Part shown: piece by piece, positions 38,506 through 43,457 of the stretch
Layout of the letters: every line of letters begins with the position of its first letter
Position numbering within the stretch: position 1 is the stretch's first letter
DNA from: Fuerstiella sp.
GTDB lineage: Bacteria > Planctomycetota > Planctomycetia > Planctomycetales > Planctomycetaceae
Assembly (NCBI GenBank): GCA_022447185.1
Contig: JAKVAY010000067.1
Location: forward strand, 1-43,457
DNA length: 43,457 nt
Reading direction: 5' to 3'
Position numbers and translations under genes: made by a program
The notes under the pieces: model-generated
Seen by the model: the letters and a program-made list of their open reading frames with translations, nothing else
Databases searched by the model: none
Told to the model about the DNA's origin: nothing

Positions 38506-39354
38506 TCATTTATCGAGTCCCAGAATCGCCAGACTGTTGCGATGAATCAGTGCTTCAATTTCGGTTGCATTTAAACGTGGCAGGGCTGTCCCTGCGAGCT
38601 GATCGTTCAGGTTACGCAGGCCGGTGATTGATGCATCGACCGTCGTAAATGGATAGTCGCTTCCAAACAAAACTTTGTTCCAGACCCCATATTCCTGAAC
38701 GAGCATCAGGCTGTGGTAAAGCTGAAAAGGACGGTAGTGCAGAGCGCTGATGTCTGAGAAGACATTTGGGTGTTTGCGGATCACGGCCACACATTCGTGT
38801 TCATACGGATGTCCGAGATGAGCCATAATAATCTTCACTTCCGGAAAGCGGATTGCCACTCGATCAATATGGCGAGGAAGGGTGCAGTCCAAAGGTGCCT
38901 GGGCCACAAACGTTGTACCTGTATGCAGGAGTACCGGCAGCGAGTGCTGAGTTGCGTACGTCCACAGCGGATCGAGTCGTTGGTCGTCCGGTCGAAATCC
39001 GGCGTACATGGGCATCAGCTTGATTCCTCGTAACCCGAGTATCCGGTGACCGTCGTGCAGTTCCTGCTGCCAGGCTTCCTGGGTCGGATCGAGCGACAGG
39101 AATCCGATGAGCAGATCGGGATGTGCCGAAACGTACCGGGCAACGTGCTGATCATCCACCCACAGGCCGCTGAGTCGTGCTTTGCCGCCGAATACGACTG
39201 TTCGATCAACCTGAGTCGCACTCTTAACATATTGTTCATAATGAACGGTCAGGTCGACGTCGTGTTCTGCCCTCGCTCGGCACGCCTGGAATCGGAATTC
39301 GTCGTTGAAATGTTTTGGGTACAGCCATGCATGGCTGTGGACGTCGATAATCAT
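38506..39354 (-). CDS. Amidohydrolase A (amidohydrolase-2/COG2159 type)
   Basis: This 282-residue TIM-barrel metal hydrolase or decarboxylase begins M-I-I-D-V-H-S-H. Expected metal ligands are visible: H6 and H8 (H-x-H), H144, H179 (A-H-L-G-H-P) and D233 (F-G-S-D-Y-P). The family includes ACMS decarboxylase-like and other C-C or C-N bond-cleaving enzymes; the exact reaction is unknown. It is a close paralogue of amidohydrolase B at 41268: the blocks G-H-P-x-E-x-E-C-V, I-R-K-H-P-N, I-S-A-L-H-Y-R-P and E-Y-G-V are shared in order and spacing. An in-frame TTG extends to 39396, but the ATG at 39354 gives the family's N-terminus. It leads the minus arm of the divergent locus. Confidence 0.9.
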   Translation of the reverse strand: MIIDVHSHAWLYPKHFNDEFRFQACRARAEHDVDLTVHYEQYVKSATQVDRTVVFGGKARLSGLWVDDQHVARYVSAHPDLLIGFLSLDPTQEAWQQELHDGHRILGLRGIKLMPMYAGFRPDDQRLDPLWTYATQHSLPVLLHTGTTFVAQAPLDCTLPRHIDRVAIRFPEVKIIMAHLGHPYEHECVAVIRKHPNVFSDISALHYRPFQLYHSLMLVQEYGVWNKVLFGSDYPFTTVDASITGLRNLNDQLAGTALPRLNATEIEALIHRNSLAILGLDK

Positions 39355-39646
39355 ATGTGCCTCGCAGTTTCTGTGGCCACTTGATGGCGGTACCAATCAA
39401 TACAGCCAAGCAGGAAGTGCCCTCGTCTCACGCCGACCGGGGTTTGCGCACAACGTCAGTCGGACGAAAAGTCTCCATCGCAACTTCAACAGCCTGCGAT
39501 CTGCTGTGTTGAAGCAGATTCTGTGTCTGCTTGTCGATCGAATAACAGCGTGATCAGGAGGCGGATAGGATGTCAGGCAGTGGCTCGCAATCATGTTCAG
39601 TCAGTTTATCCTGCCGAAACATAACTCTCACTGGAGATCATAAAAC
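39355..39646. promoter_or_regulatory. Divergent promoter region of the amide-catabolism locus
   Basis: This 292-bp region separates amidohydrolase A (minus) and the dimethylformamidase-like gene (plus) and should hold both promoters. It contains the overlapping inverted repeats listed at 39499-39532. A TTGAAG element lies at 39509 within them on the plus strand, but without a clear -10. The plus-strand gene has a TGGAG Shine-Dalgarno site just before its ATG at 39647. Confidence 0.55.
39499..39532. promoter_or_regulatory. Two overlapping, mutually exclusive inverted repeats, operator array or RNA switch
   Basis: Three half-sites alternate in orientation: ATCTGCT (39499-39505), AGCAGAT (39513-39519, overlapping AAGCAGA at 39512-39518) and TCTGCTT (39526-39532). 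The central half pairs perfectly over 7 bp with either the left or the right one, with a 7-nt spacer in both cases. As DNA this could be two overlapping operators for a dimeric regulator; as RNA, two alternative hairpins that exclude each other. Confidence 0.5.
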
Positions 39647-41254
39647 ATGCTCGTCGGATATGTCAGCAACGAACGCTTTGTCGCGTTGGGTGATGTTCTT
39701 TTTGAGTTTCGAGGACAGAATGGTGTCATTGCCACACGGTCGAATATCTCAGGCGCTGTCTATGCCGATCTTGAGCCCGGACACTACGAAGTCGTGCTGG
39801 GTCGTGACGGTTACGGTTCCAAAATCATCAGTATCGAATTAAACGAAGGCGAACCATATCAGTTTCGACTGCTGTCAGATTGTCTGTTGGGCTATGTCTG
39901 GCCGAAGTGTGTTAAGGTGGGCGACAGGTCGGAATTTCGAGTGCATGCCGTCGAAGAATACGAACTCGAATTGTGGCGTTACGGTGCTGAAAAGGAATTC
40001 ATTCGTCGGATTGGCACATTTGATGAACACGGACCACGTGCCACCATGCAGATCACGCCCGATGGTGACTACACCCAGCATGGTGTCAAATGGAACAGAG
40101 ATGGTTACCACAGTCAATCTCTGAATCAGTTGATCGAGGCACCTCAGCGATCTGGTTTGTACTACTTTCACGCTCGGAACAGGTCCGGCGTCTTCTTTTC
40201 GTTTCCATGGGTGGTCGCTCCGGAAAGGCCGGTTTCGAATGTGGCGGTTTTCGCATCGGACATCAACTGGAATGCGTACAACAGCTTTGGCGGGCGCAGC
40301 AACTACATCAACGCTGACCGGCTGCCGCCAGTGCCCATCGTCAACTCGCGGCTGGAACTAAAACGGTACACCGAAAAAGAACATCGAACCTATGACTCCG
40401 GTTCGTACGAATCGCTGTCCCTCGATCGTCCGGATCCTTACAACCATATTGATGAACGCGAGGAGTTGACTGATCCAATCGCGGGACGTCAGGGGTGTCA
40501 CATGGCGGCAGCCGAATGGAGGTTGCTGGGATGGATGGAACGGAGTGGGTTCGATTACGACCTCTACAGTGAAACCCAGTACCATTTTGATCAGCTTTCA
40601 CTTGACGAATACCGGGTACTCATCATCAGCACTCATCCGGAATACTGGTCTGCGGACATGTATTTTCGGCTGAAGGACTGGGTATTTAACCGCGGCGGCC
40701 GACTGATGTATCTGGGCGGTAACGGCCTGAACTGCGAAGTGGAATTCCTCGACGATCATCGCATCGTCTATCAAAACACAAAATGGAGTCATTCTGAACC
40801 GCAAATTGCTCCGGACGGGTGCGTGTATGAAAGTCGGTTTGATAAACGTCAGGAATCAGAAGCCAATTTACTGGGAGTTGTCTTTTCAGAATCCGGTATC
40901 ATGACCGCTGCTCCTTATCAGGTGAAGGATGCTGACCACTGGTGCTTTGACGGTACAGGTCTCAAAAACGGCGACACATTCGGCGAACACAGCCTGCATC
41001 AAAGAGTACCCGGAGGAGCGTCTGGTCATGAAACTGACAAAGTTTCATCTCAGTCACCTTCAAATGTACGTCTGCTGGCCAAGGGGCTGAATCCAGACAA
41101 CGGTGGAGGTGAGATCGTGATTCACGAACGAGATGGCGGTGGGGCGGTATTTTCTGCAGGATCGATCTGTTGGCCGAGTTCAGTCTTGGTTGACGAGGCC
41201 GTGTCGAAGATTACACAGAACGTCCTGCGCCGTTTCCTGGAGACCGGGAAATAA
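39647..41254 (+). CDS. N,N-dimethylformamidase large-subunit-like protein
   Basis: This 535-residue protein resembles the large (beta) subunit of N,N-dimethylformamidase, whose C-terminal domain binds iron and hydrolyses small amides. The C-terminal domain begins near residue 197 (V-A-V-F-A-S-D-I-N-W-N-A-Y-N-S-F-G-G-R-S-N-Y) and has the H-P-E-Y-W motif (330-334), which matches the metal-binding His and Glu of the known enzyme; the Tyr ligand could not be assigned. The first 75 residues look like a small beta-sandwich of the carboxypeptidase-regulatory type (A-D-L-E-P-G-H-Y-E-V-V-L). There is no signal peptide. No gene for the small alpha subunit is seen next to it. It overlaps no gene and is followed after 13 bp by amidohydrolase B, clearly an operon. 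Substrate is inferred only as an amide or related compound. Confidence 0.82.
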   Translation: MLVGYVSNERFVALGDVLFEFRGQNGVIATRSNISGAVYADLEPGHYEVVLGRDGYGSKIISIELNEGEPYQFRLLSDCLLGYVWPKCVKVGDRSEFRVHAVEEYELELWRYGAEKEFIRRIGTFDEHGPRATMQITPDGDYTQHGVKWNRDGYHSQSLNQLIEAPQRSGLYYFHARNRSGVFFSFPWVVAPERPVSNVAVFASDINWNAYNSFGGRSNYINADRLPPVPIVNSRLELKRYTEKEHRTYDSGSYESLSLDRPDPYNHIDEREELTDPIAGRQGCHMAAAEWRLLGWMERSGFDYDLYSETQYHFDQLSLDEYRVLIISTHPEYWSADMYFRLKDWVFNRGGRLMYLGGNGLNCEVEFLDDHRIVYQNTKWSHSEPQIAPDGCVYESRFDKRQESEANLLGVVFSESGIMTAAPYQVKDADHWCFDGTGLKNGDTFGEHSLHQRVPGGASGHETDKVSSQSPSNVRLLAKGLNPDNGGGEIVIHERDGGGAVFSAGSICWPSSVLVDEAVSKITQNVLRRFLETGK

Positions 41255-41267
41255 AAAGGGGATATGA

Positions 41268-42164
41268 ATGCTGTTTGATACGCACACCAATTTGATGTGG
41301 TATCCGGAACATCTTTCGGATGAATTTGTGGAGTTTGCCTGGGAGGCTAAACGGGCAAAGATGAAGCTTTCTGAAGATGTTTACTTTGCGGGCAGTGATC
41401 TTATGGAGGCCAATGCCTTTGATTCGAGGCCTGAGCAATTGCTGGAAGCAACGGTCGATGTCGACAAAGTCATTGTGTTTGGTATCAAAGCACCTTTCAC
41501 CGGGATCAACTCGGATCAGGAACTGATTGCGGAATTCGTAGCGGCTCACTCAGACAGATTTATCGGCTGGTGTTCTGTCGATCCCAATGATGAAGACTGC
41601 GTTGATCAGCTGGAGCACTATGTCAACAATCTGGGGCTTCGAGGTCTGAAATGCTCTCCGATTTACCAGAACTGGAATCCACAGGATCCCAAACATCTGC
41701 CCCTGTTTCGGAAGGCGGAGTCTCTGGGAATTCCCGTTAATATTCATCAGGGCACTTCGTTTGTCCGAACAGGACCTCTGAAGTATTCAAATCCAATTCA
41801 GCTGGAGGATATTGCTGTCGCCTGTCCCGATCTTCGAATCGTGATCAGTCACATGGGACACCCGTGGGAAGATGAATGTGTCGTGCTAATCCGCAAACAC
41901 CCGAATTTGTACACAAATATTTCCGCTCTGCACTATCGGCCACTGCGGCACTATCAGGCATTTATTTCTGCAATCGAATACGGAGTGGAGCACAAACTGA
42001 TTTTTGGTTCCGACTTTCCATCTGCAACAGCCGCACAGGTTATTGCCGGTCAGTCCAAAATCAATGATGTGGTTATTGGTACCGGTCTTCCGAGGATCCC
42101 GGATGAGATGATTCACAACATCATCTATGAAAACTGGAAATCATTTCTTCCGGAGTACCGGTGA
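41268..42164 (+). CDS. Amidohydrolase B (amidohydrolase-2/COG2159 type)
   Basis: This 298-residue protein is the paralogue of amidohydrolase A. It keeps H160, H195 (S-H-M-G-H-P) and D249 (F-G-S-D-F-P), but the N-terminal H-x-H reads D-T-H-T-N (4-8), so the second His ligand is Asn8. Otherwise the barrel motifs agree in order and spacing, and residues 120-250 are especially alike. Asn may still coordinate metal, or the enzyme may bind one metal. An AAGGGG Shine-Dalgarno site (41256-41261) six bases before the ATG at 41268 fixes the start. It is 13 bp downstream of the dimethylformamidase-like gene, so the two probably act on one pathway, for example on the acid or amine part released by the first enzyme. 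Confidence 0.9.
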   Translation: MLFDTHTNLMWYPEHLSDEFVEFAWEAKRAKMKLSEDVYFAGSDLMEANAFDSRPEQLLEATVDVDKVIVFGIKAPFTGINSDQELIAEFVAAHSDRFIGWCSVDPNDEDCVDQLEHYVNNLGLRGLKCSPIYQNWNPQDPKHLPLFRKAESLGIPVNIHQGTSFVRTGPLKYSNPIQLEDIAVACPDLRIVISHMGHPWEDECVVLIRKHPNLYTNISALHYRPLRHYQAFISAIEYGVEHKLIFGSDFPSATAAQVIAGQSKINDVVIGTGLPRIPDEMIHNIIYENWKSFLPEYR

Positions 42165-42663
42165 TACAGAAAACGATCCAGAGGGGTGTGACGGAGCAGG
42201 TCGTAATCCCGGTGATGTGAGATATTCGTCAGACGGAGATGACCAGCGAGAAGTTCCGGCAACGCCATTGAAAATCCGACAGCCAGTAAGTGTGTTTGTC
42301 CACATTGAAGCAGCAGACAGTTGTCGAAAGACAGGATAACGAACTGCAACATGCCGACTGTCGTCCGTTACGGTCTACGGGGACATGTCTTTCCCGGTCC
42401 CAAATTCGTACAGCAGTTATGCAGTGATACAGCGAAATGAGGAAACCGAATCGAATGATGGATGCTGTCGGGTAACGCTGTGAAAAACCGTTACAGGTTG
42501 TGTTTTTTTTCGCAGAAACGGCGGGGACCACTGAAGGTGAGTCGATGTAAAAATTCTTAGTTCTAGATATTCATGTTCCGACTGAGCTAGAATGTGCTGG
42601 TTCGTCGTCGGATGATTGATCAGCATCAAACAGCCAAATTCGGGAAACGTCATCGAATTCACT
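42165..42663. other. Intergenic region before the PSD1-type cytochrome gene
   Basis: About 500 bp with no supported gene, RNA or mobile element. A TAGAAT lies at about 42589-42594, but with no good -35 element. Short minus-strand frames here have no recognisable product. Confidence 0.4.
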
Positions 42664-43457
42664 ATGAATGACAATTTCCTCAAAACTCAGCTGAAACTTA
42701 ACGTCTGGCGCACGTTTCTGATCGGGTGTTGCTGGTTGCTTTCTGTGTCCATGAGTCCTCCATGTTCGGCGCAGCCGCCACCGACGGGGCCCTTAAGTAC
42801 ATTTGTGGATAACTACTGTGTTCGTTGCCACGGCCCGGAAGAGCAAAAGGGAGAGTTCCGAATTGATCGGGCGCCTGCAAAGCTGACCGACTCCCGTTTC
42901 GTTATTCACTGGGGAAAAGTGCTGGAGCGACTGACTTCGGGAGAGATGCCCCCGCCGGACGAGTCACAACCGACTGAGGAGGCTCGCGGTATCAGTATGC
43001 AGTTGATTTCGGACTGGATCAGAGAAGCCGACGCGGCCCGCTATGCTGTGTTCGAACGTGTGAGTTTGCGACGACTCACCCGCGACGAATATGCCAACAC
43101 GGTGCACGACCTTCTCGGAGCGACATACGTTCCGGCCGATCCGGGCAATCTGCCGGAGGAGCCGGCATGGCATGGGTTTGATCGAATCGGCCCGACGCTC
43201 AGTTTGTCGCCGTCACATCTGGAACGGTATCTCTCTGCCGCGGAAGCGGCACTCGATCAAGTGCTTCCATCGAGCGAGGGCTCCGCTGCCCCGCATCTGG
43301 ACAAATGGCCCTTCCACAAGATCGTCGGCGGGAATACGGATCAAAGCCCGGAGGCGCGGACGCGGGGCCGTAAAGTCGTTAAGCCGAACTCCAATCTCAG
43401 GGCGACGGTGAACGATTGGCATGGTCAGCAAATACCGATTTCCGGCAACTATCGGGT
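42664..43457 (+). CDS. PSD1-type c-type cytochrome with DUF1587 domain (3' end outside window)
   Basis: The frame opens at 42664 and stays open to the right edge for 264 codons. A signal peptide (F-L-I-G-C-C-W-L-L-S-V-S, cleavage near C-S-A-Q, about 37) precedes a c-type heme motif C-V-R-C-H-G (C52, C55, H56). The W-G-K-V-L-E-R-L-T-S-G-E-M-P-P-P-D block (about 88-104) is typical of planctomycete cytochrome domains, and R-L-T-R-D-E-Y-A-N-T-V-H-D-L-L-G (about 141-156) is the start of DUF1587, usually followed by DUF1592, DUF1588 and DUF1585. The heme puts it in the periplasm. Such genes usually pair with a DUF1552 gene, so one is expected just outside the window. Function of the family is unknown; the C-terminal domains are not visible here. 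Confidence 0.88.
   Translation, partial: MNDNFLKTQLKLNVWRTFLIGCCWLLSVSMSPPCSAQPPPTGPLSTFVDNYCVRCHGPEEQKGEFRIDRAPAKLTDSRFVIHWGKVLERLTSGEMPPPDESQPTEEARGISMQLISDWIREADAARYAVFERVSLRRLTRDEYANTVHDLLGATYVPADPGNLPEEPAWHGFDRIGPTLSLSPSHLERYLSAAEAALDQVLPSSEGSAAPHLDKWPFHKIVGGNTDQSPEARTRGRKVVKPNSNLRATVNDWHGQQIPISGNYR

Noticed and set aside
42165..42663. 500-bp gap searched for a tRNA or small RNA gene
   Set aside because: No cloverleaf, CCA end or strong stem-loop followed by a T-run was found by eye.

Overview
The window looks like chromosomal DNA of a Planctomycetota bacterium (Planctomycetales-like). This rests on two DUF1501 proteins, a c-type cytochrome/DUF1587 protein, a BBP7-like surface protein, a PQQ-type propeller, many Tat-like or signal-peptide starts, long gaps between genes and weak Shine-Dalgarno sites. 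Base composition is even, and I see no phage, transposon, CRISPR, rRNA or tRNA.

Region 1 (1-14848, all minus strand) runs from right to left: ppdK, an ABC-F ATPase, an MBL-fold hydrolase, cimA, valS, a DUF1501 protein, a membrane-dipeptidase paralogue, and a secreted beta-propeller enzyme cut off by the left edge. Region 2 (15208-21664, plus strand) holds an M24 aminopeptidase, accB, accC, a PPi-type phosphofructokinase and a short RecQ-type helicase. ppdK and the PPi-type phosphofructokinase together point to pyrophosphate-linked, reversible glycolysis. The aminopeptidase-accB-accC order matches a widespread cluster, but efp is missing from it.

Region 3 (21796-32254) is mostly envelope functions: a membrane-anchored LysM protein, a BBP7-like barrel with a run of ten ACT codons, an M50-like membrane peptidase, an inverse-autotransporter-like barrel joined to a beta-helix passenger, a second DUF1501 protein, a secreted PQQ-type propeller and a small DUF2314-like protein. 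A perfect 14-bp-stem hairpin lies just before the next gene.

Region 4 (32255-42164) holds an ABC exporter, an AraD1-type FAH-fold enzyme and a divergent catabolic locus. Its minus arm is amidohydrolase A, an MFS transporter and a secreted protein of unknown family. Its plus arm is an N,N-dimethylformamidase-like protein and amidohydrolase B. The two amidohydrolases are clear paralogues flanking the dimethylformamidase-like gene, and the shared promoter region carries two overlapping inverted repeats that exclude each other. This locus is the best candidate here for an undescribed pathway. The last gene, cut by the right edge, starts a PSD1/DUF1587-type cytochrome.

Limits: all families were assigned by eye from motifs, with no database search. 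Most starts were picked from homologous N-termini, signal peptides and Shine-Dalgarno sites. Promoter calls are tentative because sigma-factor consensus in these bacteria is poorly conserved.
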